NCBI GenBank assembly: GCA_965214975.1
Contig: OZ244055.1
Location: forward strand, 806,001-870,000
Length of the DNA stretch: 64,000 nucleotides
Direction of reading: 5' to 3'
Source: JAJEBT01 sp965214975
GTDB taxonomy: Bacteria > Pseudomonadota > Alphaproteobacteria > MPNO01 > UBA830
Both the position numbers and the translations under genes were made by a program. Below are positions 54,952 to 63,272 of the stretch, piece after piece. Under the pieces are notes generated by a model. It had not been told where the DNA came from, ran no database searches, and saw nothing but the letters and a program-made list of their open reading frames with translations. Each line of letters starts with the position of its first letter. Positions within the stretch are counted from its first letter, which is position 1.

Positions 54952-56568
54952 TTGGAATTCCCGGAGACGTTCGACTTCGTCGTGGTCGGCGCGGGCTCGG
55001 CGGGTTGCGTGCTCGCCCACCGCCTGAGCGAGGATGGCGGCAGCCGCGTTCTCGTGCTCGAGGCCGGCGTGCGCGACGACAGCATGTTCATCCACCTGCC
55101 GCTCGGCGTCGGCAAGGTCTGGAACGACCCGCGCTTCAACTGGTCCTACATGTCCGATCCCGAACCCAATCTCGGGGGCCGGCGGATCTTCCATCCGCGC
55201 GGCAAGGTTCTCGGCGGGGGCTCCTCGATCAACATGATGGCGTATGTCCGCGGCCACCGCGGGGATTTCGACCGGTGGCGGCAGACGGGTCTGGGCGGAT
55301 GGTCCTACGACGACGTGCTGCCGTACTTCAAGCGGTCGGAATCCTTCGAGGACGCGGGCAATCCCTATCACGGCTCCGACGGCCCCTGGAAGATCCGGAC
55401 GACGCGGATCTCCGATCCCGTCATCGACACGTTCTTCGAGGCGGTGCGCTCGGCGGGGTATCCCGAGACCGCCGACTACAACGGCGAGGTGCAGGACGGC
55501 TTCGCCCGCCTGCAGATCAACGTCGACCGCGGCCGGCGCCAGAGCACCGCGGTCGCCTATCTGCGGCCGGCGATGCGACGGCCGAACGTCAAGGTCGAGA
55601 CCGGCGCCCACGTGACGAGGATTCTTCTCGAGGGCGGACGTGCCGTCGGCGTCGAGTACCGTCGGGGCGGACGGACCGAGCGCGCGGGCGCGCGGCGGGA
55701 GGTGGTGCTGTCGGGGGGCGCGATCAACTCCCCCCAGGTGCTGATGCTCTCCGGCATCGGACCCGGCGACCATCTCGGGGAGACGGGCATCGAGACGCTG
55801 CGCGAATCGCGCGGCGTGGGCGGCAATCTGCAGGATCACCCGTCGATCGGCGTCGAGTACGAGTACGCCGGACAGTCGCAGTTCCACCGGGATCTCCGGA
55901 TGGACCGGCTGCTGGTGAACGGGATCCGCGCGCGGCTGTTCGGAACGGGGCCCGTCGCGCTGCCGCCGTCCTCGCTGACGGGGTTTTTCCGGAGCCGGCC
56001 CGATCTCGAACTGCCCGACATACAGATGTTCTTCCGGCCGACTTCGGTCGGGGCGCGCGAATGGTTCCCGCTGATTCGCCCGCCGGCGCCGCAGACCTTC
56101 GTTTTCCGGACCTGCCATCTCCGCCCGGAAAGCCGCGGCACGGTCCGGCTGAGCTCCGCCGAGCCCGGCGAGCCGGCGCGGATCCTGAACAACTTTCTCG
56201 CCACCGAGACCGACCGTTTCGTGCAGCGCGAGAGCTTCCGCGTCATCCGCGAGCTGGCGCACCAGCCCGCGTTCGAGGGCGTGCGCGGCAGGGAGTTGAT
56301 GCCGGGCGACGAGGTCGGGAGCGACGACGAGATCGATGCCTTCGTCCGCGAGACCCTGATAACGGTGTACCATCCCGCGGGCACGTGCCGGATGGGCGCC
56401 GACGACGCCTCCGTCGTCGATCCGCAGCTGCGGGTTCGCGGCGTCGACGGCCTCCGCGTCGCCGACGCATCCGTCTTTCCGGATCTCGTCGGCGGCAACA
56501 TCAACGCGGTCGTGGTGATGGTGGCGGAAAAGGCTTCCGACCTGATCCTTGGCCGGACATCGGCCTGA
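54952..56568 (+). CDS. GMC oxidoreductase (TTG start)
   Basis: A 538-residue choline dehydrogenase-like FAD enzyme. It has FVVVGAGSAGCVLAHRL, the GMC signature GKVLGGGSSINMMAYVRG, SGGAINSPQVLMLSGIG, the catalytic His in VYHPAGTCRMGADDAS and the final GGNINAVVVMVAEKASDL. The start is TTG: GGGAGG lies seven bases before it and similarity begins at once, whereas earlier frame positions read as low-complexity. Forms a pair with the 3-hydroxyanthranilate dioxygenase gene 39 bases on. Substrate likely an aromatic or branched alcohol; not proven. Confidence 0.92.
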   Translation: MEFPETFDFVVVGAGSAGCVLAHRLSEDGGSRVLVLEAGVRDDSMFIHLPLGVGKVWNDPRFNWSYMSDPEPNLGGRRIFHPRGKVLGGGSSINMMAYVRGHRGDFDRWRQTGLGGWSYDDVLPYFKRSESFEDAGNPYHGSDGPWKIRTTRISDPVIDTFFEAVRSAGYPETADYNGEVQDGFARLQINVDRGRRQSTAVAYLRPAMRRPNVKVETGAHVTRILLEGGRAVGVEYRRGGRTERAGARREVVLSGGAINSPQVLMLSGIGPGDHLGETGIETLRESRGVGGNLQDHPSIGVEYEYAGQSQFHRDLRMDRLLVNGIRARLFGTGPVALPPSSLTGFFRSRPDLELPDIQMFFRPTSVGAREWFPLIRPPAPQTFVFRTCHLRPESRGTVRLSSAEPGEPARILNNFLATETDRFVQRESFRVIRELAHQPAFEGVRGRELMPGDEVGSDDEIDAFVRETLITVYHPAGTCRMGADDASVVDPQLRVRGVDGLRVADASVFPDLVGGNINAVVVMVAEKASDLILGRTSA

Positions 56569-56607
56569 GCGCGTCCGCGCGCCGCGCAGGAAAGGGGGGA
56601 CGAGCCA

Positions 56608-57117
56608 ATGCTGCCCATGCCCATCGCCGATCTCGCCGCGGTTTCCGAGGATCTCGGGCGTACCGGCGAACATGTCCGCGTGCTGTGGCAGACCCCGGAA
56701 TCGCTGGTGTTCGTGGCCCGCGGCCGGCCCTACCGGAGCGAGTTCCACATCAATCCGGGCGACGAGACCATGACCATGCTCCGGGGCGAGATGAACCTTC
56801 ACTACCGCACCCCGGAAGGGCGCGAGGGCATGGCCACGGTTGCCGAAGGCTGCACCATCTACACCGCCGCGGGCATCCCCCATTCGCCGCGCTTTCCGCC
56901 GGACGCCTATCTTCTGGTGTCGGAGCGCATGCGCCGGGCCGGCGAGATCGACCGTTTCCACTGGTACTGTCCGTCCTGCGACGCGTTTCTGCACGAGGAG
57001 ACGTTCGTCGTCGACGACTACGCGAAGGATCCGGTGTCGAGGGCCTACGCGAACTTCTTCGATTCCGAGGACCACCGCACCTGCGACGGCTGCGGCCACG
57101 TGGCGCCGCGCCCCTGA
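56608..57117 (+). CDS. nbaC: 3-hydroxyanthranilate 3,4-dioxygenase-like protein
   Basis: A 169-residue cupin dioxygenase that opens the aromatic ring of 3-hydroxyanthranilate. Iron ligands H47 and E53 (FHINPGDE) and H92 (GIPHSP) match the family, and substrate Arg/Glu are R43, R95 and E106 (VSERMR). The C-terminal rubredoxin-like pair CPSC at 121-124 and CDGC at 159-162 is typical of the bacterial form. Product would be 2-amino-3-carboxymuconate semialdehyde. No other kynurenine or nitrobenzoate genes are present, so the natural substrate could be a related aminophenol. GGAGGGG-like AGGAAAGGGGGG lies upstream of the ATG. Confidence 0.88.
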   Translation: MLPMPIADLAAVSEDLGRTGEHVRVLWQTPESLVFVARGRPYRSEFHINPGDETMTMLRGEMNLHYRTPEGREGMATVAEGCTIYTAAGIPHSPRFPPDAYLLVSERMRRAGEIDRFHWYCPSCDAFLHEETFVVDDYAKDPVSRAYANFFDSEDHRTCDGCGHVAPRP

Positions 57118-57119
57118 AG

Positions 57120-57144
57120 GGCGCCGGGGCCGCGGTCCGGCGCC
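57120..57144. terminator. Hairpin between convergent genes
   Basis: GGCGCCGG, a nine-base loop and CCGGCGCC form an 8-bp stem two bases after the 3-HAO stop codon. Candidate bidirectional terminator without T-run. Confidence 0.4.
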
Positions 57145-57160
57145 GACCGGCCCGCCCGGC

Positions 57161-57994
57161 TCAGTGGAACAGCAGCGTCCGGACCTCGATGCTCTCGCGC
57201 GCGGGAAGATCGGGATCGGGTCCGTCCGGATCCTCGAACGCGGCGTGCGCGGTCCAGCGCGCGCGGCCGTCGCGTTCGGAATCGAAGCACTTGAGCAGGA
57301 TGATCTCGTCGCGCTCCATGTCCGGGAAATAGTGCCAGCGCTGGCCGGGGTTGTAGCTGAGGTTGAGGATGCCGCCGACCCGGTCCTTGTAGACGCGCCG
57401 GGCGACGATCATGTCCTCGGGAGCGATGCTGCCCCACTCGCAGATGGCGATGGGATCCGTCTTCACCGGCCCGGTCAGCGGGCGCCAGACGTTGATCGAG
57501 GTGAAGCGCCGGCCCAGGCGTTCCTCCGCCTCGTCCGGGGGCAGCAGGTCGCGCACGCGCTGCGGCGCGGATTCCTCGGTGAAGTCGTTGTGGGCGTTGC
57601 GCACGGGATCGCGCACCTTAAGCGCGTCCCGCCTTTCCGGATCGCCGATCCGTATCGTGTGGTCGAAGATGACGACTTTCTCGGCGCCGGTTTCCCGGAG
57701 CAGCAGCTCCTCGATCTCGGGATAGTAGACGTTCTCGACTTCCGAGCGGTCGGTGAAGTCCTTCACGGCCGTGGGCGAGGTCATGAACCTGAAGCCGTGG
57801 CGCTCGAGATCGAACCGCTCGGCCTCCGCGCGGCCGTCGCGGATCTTCACCCGTTTCATCTCGTAGGTGCCGGTCTTGGGGTCGTTGCGTCCGCCCCCGT
57901 CGCCGACCCGGGTCGTCGGGGTCTCGCCGGTGTCGACGGTGAACTGCAGAACGCCCTCGACGAGGTTTTCGCGAAGCTGCGCGTCGGTGTCCAT
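57161..57994 (-). CDS. CmcJ/NvfI-type oxidoreductase
   Basis: A 277-residue protein of the CmcJ/NvfI/GA4-desaturase-like family, which includes oxygenase-related proteins of secondary metabolism. Signs are the VQF-like start LQFTVDTGET, EVENVYYPEIEELLL, VVIFDHTIR, VRNAHNDFTEESAPQRV and INVWRPLTGPVKTDPIAICE; the H and D in AHND and the R near NVWRPL suit an iron/2-oxoglutarate-type site. No reaction is assured. It is the last gene of a minus-strand run behind the PhyH-type dioxygenase, 112 bases away. Confidence 0.82.
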   Translation of the reverse strand: MDTDAQLRENLVEGVLQFTVDTGETPTTRVGDGGGRNDPKTGTYEMKRVKIRDGRAEAERFDLERHGFRFMTSPTAVKDFTDRSEVENVYYPEIEELLLRETGAEKVVIFDHTIRIGDPERRDALKVRDPVRNAHNDFTEESAPQRVRDLLPPDEAEERLGRRFTSINVWRPLTGPVKTDPIAICEWGSIAPEDMIVARRVYKDRVGGILNLSYNPGQRWHYFPDMERDEIILLKCFDSERDGRARWTAHAAFEDPDGPDPDLPARESIEVRTLLFH

Positions 57995-58106
57995 GGTCTC
58001 CGCTCCGTATGGGCAGTCCGTCCGACAATAGCGTCTCGGGGGCCTCGCGGCCAGACCGCGCGCCGCCGCGGTCGGGGGCGCGGTCCGGGCGGTTTCCGTC
58101 CCGCCC

Positions 58107-58916
58107 TCAGCTCCCCGCTTCCTGCCCGTGGCGCGGATCCCGGTAGCGGAGGCCGGCGGCCCTCACGTGGTCCAGGATCTCGAGATCGATATCCGCCCGG
58201 GGCGCCGGGTCCCGGTCCCAGTGCCCGTGCCGGTCCTCGCCCCGGGCGAGGAGCGCGGCGCGCCGCCCGGTGACGGACCGCACGTGGGCCGGGATGTAGA
58301 AGATGCCGAGGCCGATCCTCGGCGACGCCGTGCGGTTGGGGCGGGAGCCGTGGACGATGCGTTCGTGGTGGCAGGAGAACTGCCCCGCGCGCAGTTCCAG
58401 ATCCACCGCCTCGCTGTCGTCGATCCCCTCGATCGACTGTCCGCGGGCCAGCAGGTTGTTTTCGGCGAAGGTCTCCACGTGGGCGCGGGCCGGACCGCGG
58501 TGGGAGCCGGGCAGAACCCGCACGCAGCCGTTGTCGCCGTTGCTGTCGGTCAGCGCGAGCCAGACCGTGACGAGATGGTGCGGATCAAGCCCGAAATACG
58601 CCGAATCCTGATGCCACGACACGTAGGTTCCGTCGTTGCCCTCCTTGATCCAGAACCGTGCGGCGAAGACCAGGATGTCGGGCCCGATCAGATCCTCGAC
58701 GACGTCGAGGATGCTGTCGCGCAGGCAAAGCCCGCAGGCCCGGCGGAAGCACAGATGCCCTTTCATCTGGAGCTCGCCCGCCGACGTGCCGGTCTCTCGC
58801 CGGAAGCGATCGAGATCGGCGCGCATCTCGCCGGCTTCCGCGGCGGAGATTCCGTCGAAGGGCGCGAGATACCCCCGTTCGCGGTAGAAGTCCCGGCGTT
58901 CGCGGGCGAGCGTCAC
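58107..58916 (-). CDS. Phytanoyl-CoA dioxygenase family protein
   Basis: A 269-residue non-haem iron/2-oxoglutarate oxygenase. The iron site is HQD in YVSWHQDSAYFGL near 100, with the distal His in HERIVHGSRPN near 215, and the 2-oxoglutarate Arg in RIGLGIFYIP. The GTG start overlaps the stop of the LLM gene (GTGA), so translation is coupled. Substrates of the family range from phytanoyl-CoA to hydroxylated natural products; which one here is unknown. Probably works on the product of the LLM monooxygenase. Confidence 0.87.
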   Translation of the reverse strand: MTLARERRDFYRERGYLAPFDGISAAEAGEMRADLDRFRRETGTSAGELQMKGHLCFRRACGLCLRDSILDVVEDLIGPDILVFAARFWIKEGNDGTYVSWHQDSAYFGLDPHHLVTVWLALTDSNGDNGCVRVLPGSHRGPARAHVETFAENNLLARGQSIEGIDDSEAVDLELRAGQFSCHHERIVHGSRPNRTASPRIGLGIFYIPAHVRSVTGRRAALLARGEDRHGHWDRDPAPRADIDLEILDHVRAAGLRYRDPRHGQEAGS

Positions 58917-60298
58917 GGTCCGTGCCGCCCGCCGTGCGCGCCGCCCGCCTCCGTCGCCCGTTCCGCTGGTTTCCGGTAGTCGTCCGGAGACCAGGGCGGG
59001 CGTGTCAGGCCGAGATTCTCCCGCAGGGTCGCGCCCTCGTATTCCGTGCGATGGAGGCCGCGGCGCTGGAGCTCGGGGACCACGAGCCGGTTGAACTCGC
59101 GCAGGTCGCGCGGAAAGACCGGCGGCATGACGTTGAAGCCGTCGCAGGCCTTCCCGGCCACCCATTCCTCCATCATGTCGGCGACGTCGACGGGGCTGCC
59201 GACGATCAGGCCGTGGCCGCGGGAGCCCGCGAACCTGCGGTACATGTCCTTGATCGTCAGCTTCTCGCGCCGCGCCTGGGCGACCACCAGATCGCGGCGG
59301 CTGCCGCCCCTCGGGTCGGGCGGCAGTTCGGGCATCGGGTCGTTCACGTCGTGGGCCGACAGGTCGTGTCCCATGCGCTGCGACAGCAGCTGCAGCCCGG
59401 CCGCTGGGTCGATCAGGGCCTGGAGCTCCTCGAACCGCTCGGCGGCCTCGTCGCGGGATTCCGCCACCATCACGGTCAGGCCGGGCATGATCTTCAGGCC
59501 GTCCGGATCGCGCCCGGCCGCGGCCATGCGACCCTTGACGTCGGCGTAGAACTCCCGCGCGCCTTCGAGCGTTTGCTGGGCGCCGAAAACCACCTCGGCG
59601 GTCTCGGCGGCGAGCTGGCGACCCTCTTCCGATGCGCCGGCCTGGACCAGCACCGGCTCGCCCTGCGGCGAGTGGGGCACGTTGAGGGGCCCCCGCACCC
59701 TGAAGAACTCGCCGTCATGGTCGAGAATCCCGAGCCGGCCCGTGTCGAGGAACCGGCCCGACGCCTTGTCGAGGACGAAGACGTCGTCGCCCCAGGAGTT
59801 CCAGAGCCCGCGCACCACGTGGGCGAACTCCCGGGCGCGCCGGTAGCGGGCCGTCTTCTCCATGTGCTCCGACCGGCCGAAGTGCTGGGCCTCGTCGTGG
59901 TTCCCCGACGTCACCAGATTCCAGCCGGACCGCCCCCTCGACACGATGTCGAGCGCGGCGAAGCGCCGGGCCAGGAGGTAGGGGTGGTCGTAGGTGGAGG
60001 TGGCCGTGCAGACGAGGCCGAGCCGCGCGGTGTGCTGGGCCAGAGCGGCCATCAGGGTGAAGGGCTCGATCCACGCGCAGTACGAATCCCGCGACATCGC
60101 GTCGAGGTCGGCGCGCCAGAAGGTCTGCGAATCCGCCATGAAGAACATGTCGAACAGGCCCTCTTCGGAGAGCTTCGCGAGCTCGACGATATGGGGGAGG
60201 TTGAAGCCGGAATCCGCGACTCCGTCGGGATGGCGCCAGGCGGCGATGTGATGGCCGCAGTGCCAGTAGAACATGCCGAGTCTCATGCGTCGGCGCAT
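58913..60298 (-). CDS. NtaA/DmoA-family FMN-dependent monooxygenase
   Basis: A 461-residue luciferase-fold monooxygenase. Characteristic parts are RLGMFYWHCGHHIAAWRHP, FFMADSQTFWRADLD, IEPFTLMAALAQHTARLGLV, TATSTYDHPYLLARRFAALD and RSGWNLVTSGNHDEAQHFG, as in nitrilotriacetate and dibenzothiophene-type enzymes. It needs a separate flavin reductase, which is not adjacent. The start was set at MRRRMRLG because GGAGGGG precedes it; MRLG four codons on is an alternative. It follows the deacetylase gene and overlaps the PhyH gene. Confidence 0.92.
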   Translation of the reverse strand: MRRRMRLGMFYWHCGHHIAAWRHPDGVADSGFNLPHIVELAKLSEEGLFDMFFMADSQTFWRADLDAMSRDSYCAWIEPFTLMAALAQHTARLGLVCTATSTYDHPYLLARRFAALDIVSRGRSGWNLVTSGNHDEAQHFGRSEHMEKTARYRRAREFAHVVRGLWNSWGDDVFVLDKASGRFLDTGRLGILDHDGEFFRVRGPLNVPHSPQGEPVLVQAGASEEGRQLAAETAEVVFGAQQTLEGAREFYADVKGRMAAAGRDPDGLKIMPGLTVMVAESRDEAAERFEELQALIDPAAGLQLLSQRMGHDLSAHDVNDPMPELPPDPRGGSRRDLVVAQARREKLTIKDMYRRFAGSRGHGLIVGSPVDVADMMEEWVAGKACDGFNVMPPVFPRDLREFNRLVVPELQRRGLHRTEYEGATLRENLGLTRPPWSPDDYRKPAERATEAGGAHGGRHGP

Positions 60299-60338
60299 GC
60301 TCTCCCCTCCCGCACCCGCGGGTCGGCGCGGCCTCCGG

Positions 60339-61265
60339 TCATGCGGCCATAAGCGCGCCGACATGGGCCTGGACGCTGCCCGCGAGCGCCTCGAGATCGT
60401 ATCCGCCCTCGAGGGTCGAGACCAGCCGGCCGCCGCAGAACTCGTCGGCGGTCTCCATGAGCCGCCGGGTCGCCCATTCGAAGTCCTCCTCCTCGAGGTT
60501 CAGCGACGCGAGCGGGTCGCGGGCGTGGGCGTCGAAACCCGCCGAGACCAGCAGAATCTCCGGCGCGAAGGCGCGGAGCGCGGGAAGGATCCGCCCCTCC
60601 ACGGCCGCCCTGAACTCGCGCCCGCCCGTGCCGGGATCGAGCGGCGCGTTGACCACGTTGCCGACGCCGGTCTCGCCGGCGGCCCCGGTGCCCGGATAGT
60701 GGGGGTACTGGTGGCTCGAGGCGAACAGCGTGTCCGGGTCGGTCTCGAACATGGCCTGGGTGCCGTTGCCGTGATGGACGTCGAAATCGACGATCGCGAT
60801 CTTCCGGAGGCCGTGCGCGCCGCGGGCGTGGGCCGCGCCCGCGGCGACGTTGTTGAACAGGCAGAACCCCATGCCGCGGCCGGGCTCGGCGTGATGGCCC
60901 GGCGGCCGGACCGCGCAGAAAGCGTTTCCGGCGTCGCCCGCGACGACCGCGTCGACGGCCGCGATCATCGCCCCGGCGGCATGGAGCGCGGCGGCCCCGG
61001 ACCCCGGCGAGACCACGGTGTCGGGATCGAGTCGCGCGTAGCCCTCGGCCGGGATGCGCTCGAGCGCGCGCGCCACGTATCCGCCGTCGTGGATCCGGCC
61101 GAGCGCGTCGGTCGGCGCCGCCGGCGCGTCGCGGCGGTCGAGCGCCGCGAAGCCGCCGCCGCCGAGCGCGGCGTTGACGGCGGCGATCCGCTCGATCCGC
61201 TCGGGATGTCCGGGGCTGGTGTCGTGCTCGAGCGAGCTCGGATGGGTGTAGAGCGCGGTTGTCAT
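60339..61265 (-). CDS. Histone deacetylase-family amidohydrolase
   Basis: A 308-residue arginase/deacetylase-fold enzyme. Zinc and catalytic residues are in AVRPPGHHAEPGRGMGFCLF (tandem His) and IVDFDVHHGNGTQAMF, with the second Asp in VSAGFDAHARDPL. Bacterial relatives are acetylpolyamine amidohydrolases, acetoin-type AcuC and others. Here it is co-transcribed with an MBL hydrolase and monooxygenases, so hydrolysis of a small acetylated or amide metabolite is more likely than action on a protein. Confidence 0.92.
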   Translation of the reverse strand: MTTALYTHPSSLEHDTSPGHPERIERIAAVNAALGGGGFAALDRRDAPAAPTDALGRIHDGGYVARALERIPAEGYARLDPDTVVSPGSGAAALHAAGAMIAAVDAVVAGDAGNAFCAVRPPGHHAEPGRGMGFCLFNNVAAGAAHARGAHGLRKIAIVDFDVHHGNGTQAMFETDPDTLFASSHQYPHYPGTGAAGETGVGNVVNAPLDPGTGGREFRAAVEGRILPALRAFAPEILLVSAGFDAHARDPLASLNLEEEDFEWATRRLMETADEFCGGRLVSTLEGGYDLEALAGSVQAHVGALMAA

Positions 61266-61282
61266 GGGGTCTCCCGCGGGGC

Positions 61283-62143
61283 TCAGAAGGCGTCCAGGGG
61301 AACGCGGATGTGACGCGTTCCGCCGGCGTCGGGAGGCGGGAGCTCGCCGCCGCGCATGTTGATCTGGACCGCCGGGATGAACAGGCGGGGAAGCGCCAGG
61401 GTCGCGTCGCGCGCCCTGCGCATCTCCACGAAATCGTGCTCGAGGATGCCGCCGCCCACGTGGATGTTGTCCGCGCGCTGCGCGCCCACCGTGGTTTCCC
61501 AGGCGGTCCCGCGGGTGCCGTTCGCGCCGTAGTCGTGGCAGACGAACATGCGGGTCTCGTCCGGCAGTTCGAGGATCCTGCGGATCGAGGCGTAGAGCCG
61601 TTCCGGGTCTCCGCCCGGGAAATCGCACCGCGCGGTGCCCGAATCGGGCATCAGCAGGACGTCTCCGGCGAAGCAGGCGTCTCCGGCCACGTAGGTGACG
61701 CAGGACGGCGTGTGGCCCGGAGTCGCCAGAACGCGGCACTCGAGCGCGCCGATCGCGAACGTGTCGCCGTCCTCGAACAGCGTGTCGCAGCACGGCGCCT
61801 CTCCGGAGCCTCCGGGCACGCCGAAGACCGGCCCGAGACGGTCCCGCACCTCGAGCACGCCGCGGCCCATGCCGGTCCTCGCGCCCAGCCGGCCCCTGAG
61901 GAACGGGGACGCGCTGAGGTGGTCGGCGTGCACGTGGGTCTCGAGGATCCAGTCCACGGTCAGGGCGCGCTCGGCGACGAGGGCGAGAAGACGTTCCGCG
62001 GTTCCGTGCCCGACGCGTCCCGAGACCGGGTCGAAATCCAGCACCGCGTCGACGACCGCCGCCCGCGCGGTTTCGGGATCCTCCACCACGTAGCCCGCGG
62101 TTCCGGTCGTGTCGTCGAAAACGCAATGCACCTGCGGCGTCAT
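61283..62143 (-). CDS. MBL-fold metallo-hydrolase, persulfide dioxygenase/Blh-like
   Basis: A 286-residue metallo-beta-lactamase-fold protein. The metal site HxHxDH is ILETHVHADHLSAS near residue 70, followed by the ETHE1-like TPGHTPSCVTYVAGD and FAGDVLLMPDSG, GTARCDFPGG. These features point to the ETHE1/Blh persulfide dioxygenase subgroup (glutathione persulfide to sulfite) rather than to glyoxalase II. It is the first gene of the minus-strand catabolic run. The start is at MTPQVHCVFDD. Confidence 0.88.
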   Translation of the reverse strand: MTPQVHCVFDDTTGTAGYVVEDPETARAAVVDAVLDFDPVSGRVGHGTAERLLALVAERALTVDWILETHVHADHLSASPFLRGRLGARTGMGRGVLEVRDRLGPVFGVPGGSGEAPCCDTLFEDGDTFAIGALECRVLATPGHTPSCVTYVAGDACFAGDVLLMPDSGTARCDFPGGDPERLYASIRRILELPDETRMFVCHDYGANGTRGTAWETTVGAQRADNIHVGGGILEHDFVEMRRARDATLALPRLFIPAVQINMRGGELPPPDAGGTRHIRVPLDAF

Positions 62144-62650
62144 GGAGGCCTTTCCCCTCTCCGGTCCGGCGGCGTCCCGGAGCGTAGCGCCGCCGCCGCG
62201 CCGAGTCACTCGCGGCGGGTTCCGTGGAAATCCGCGCCGGTCCCGTCTCCCGTCGCCGGGTGCCCGGCGCCGACGAAGCGGACGAGCCGGCCCCCGGGCA
62301 GCGGCCGGCGGCATGGCCCGTTCGGTCGGCTGCCGGAGGCCGCGACGGTTTCCCGCGCGGTCGCGGGGTCCGGTCCGGCGGAGTGGACGGGCCCGGGCGC
62401 GCGATCGGGGACGTTCCCTGCCTCCGGCAGGTTCTCCGGGCGGGTCGGCTCGATGCCGCGTCCGGCGGACACGAACCGCGGCCCCTTGAAGATCCCGCGC
62501 AGCCGGTCGAACGCGCGGCCGGCCGAGGACCGGTTCCGGCCCGACCGCCGCGACCGATCCGGGGCCGCGGGCCGACCCGGAGTCTCGAGCGCCCGGGAAT
62601 CCGGCCCGCAACGGCAGGATTTTCCCATGGACGGCGTCGGGGTCGCCGAA

Positions 62651-62680
62651 TTGGCCAATCCGGCCAGGATGCCGTACCAT
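62651..62680 (+). promoter_or_regulatory. Possible VOC gene promoter
   Basis: TTGGCC (62651-62656), an 18-base spacer and TACCAT (62675-62680), about 50 bases before the ATG at 62731. Confidence 0.4.
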
Positions 62681-62730
62681 CGCCAGGTCTTCGGCTGGAG
62701 ACTCCGACCGCTCGTGCCGGGAGAGAAGCG

Positions 62731-63243
62731 ATGGACGAGACCGCCGTTTCCGCGAAGAGCGCCGTGCCCGCGGGGCCTCCCGCCTTCGACGGTCTCGATC
62801 ACGTGAGCGTTCCCTGCCGCGACCTCGAGGAGGGAATCCGCTTCTACCGCGACGTTCTGGGCGGGACGATGCTCGTCCGAGAGGGCGCGTTCGCGATGTT
62901 CGACATCGGCGGCTCCCACGTGGGCATCGGCTCCGCCGGCTGCACTTTCATCGGGCCCGGCAACGAGTATCCGCACTTCGCCTTCACCTGCGGCGCGGAG
63001 GCGCTGGTGCGCATGAAGGAATGGCTTGCGGCGTGCGGCGTCCCGTCGAGCGGCCTGTGGACGCGCCAGGGCGTCGAGGCCCTGATGTTCTTCCGCGATC
63101 CGTCCGGCAACGTCATCGAGCTCTACTGCCACGAGGGCCCCGAGGGCTCCGCCGACCTTCCGCGCGGGCCGGCTCGGGGCCACGGAACCGCGGTCGACAT
63201 CGACGCGCTCGTCTACGAAGACTGGCGCGTTCCCGGCGCGTAG
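62731..63243 (+). CDS. VOC-family protein
   Basis: A 170-residue vicinal-oxygen-chelate protein. Metal residues may be the His in LDHVSVPCRDLEEGIRFY, a His in YPHFAFTC, and the Glu in GNVIELYCHEG. This layout is shared by lactoylglutathione lyase-like and fosfomycin-resistance-like proteins and by extradiol dioxygenases. A GGGAGAGAAGCG site precedes the start. It is followed 29 bases later by the aryl-sulfotransferase-like gene, probably in one transcript. Confidence 0.87.
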   Translation: MDETAVSAKSAVPAGPPAFDGLDHVSVPCRDLEEGIRFYRDVLGGTMLVREGAFAMFDIGGSHVGIGSAGCTFIGPGNEYPHFAFTCGAEALVRMKEWLAACGVPSSGLWTRQGVEALMFFRDPSGNVIELYCHEGPEGSADLPRGPARGHGTAVDIDALVYEDWRVPGA

Positions 63244-63272
63244 CGGCCGGGAGCCATCCGGAAAGGTCGCCC

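Noticed and set aside
47331..55139. A 2602-codon minus-strand frame
   Set aside because: Only 47331-49385 shows the HyuB pattern; the rest is antisense or a shifted frame of hyuA, ubiD and hyuB.
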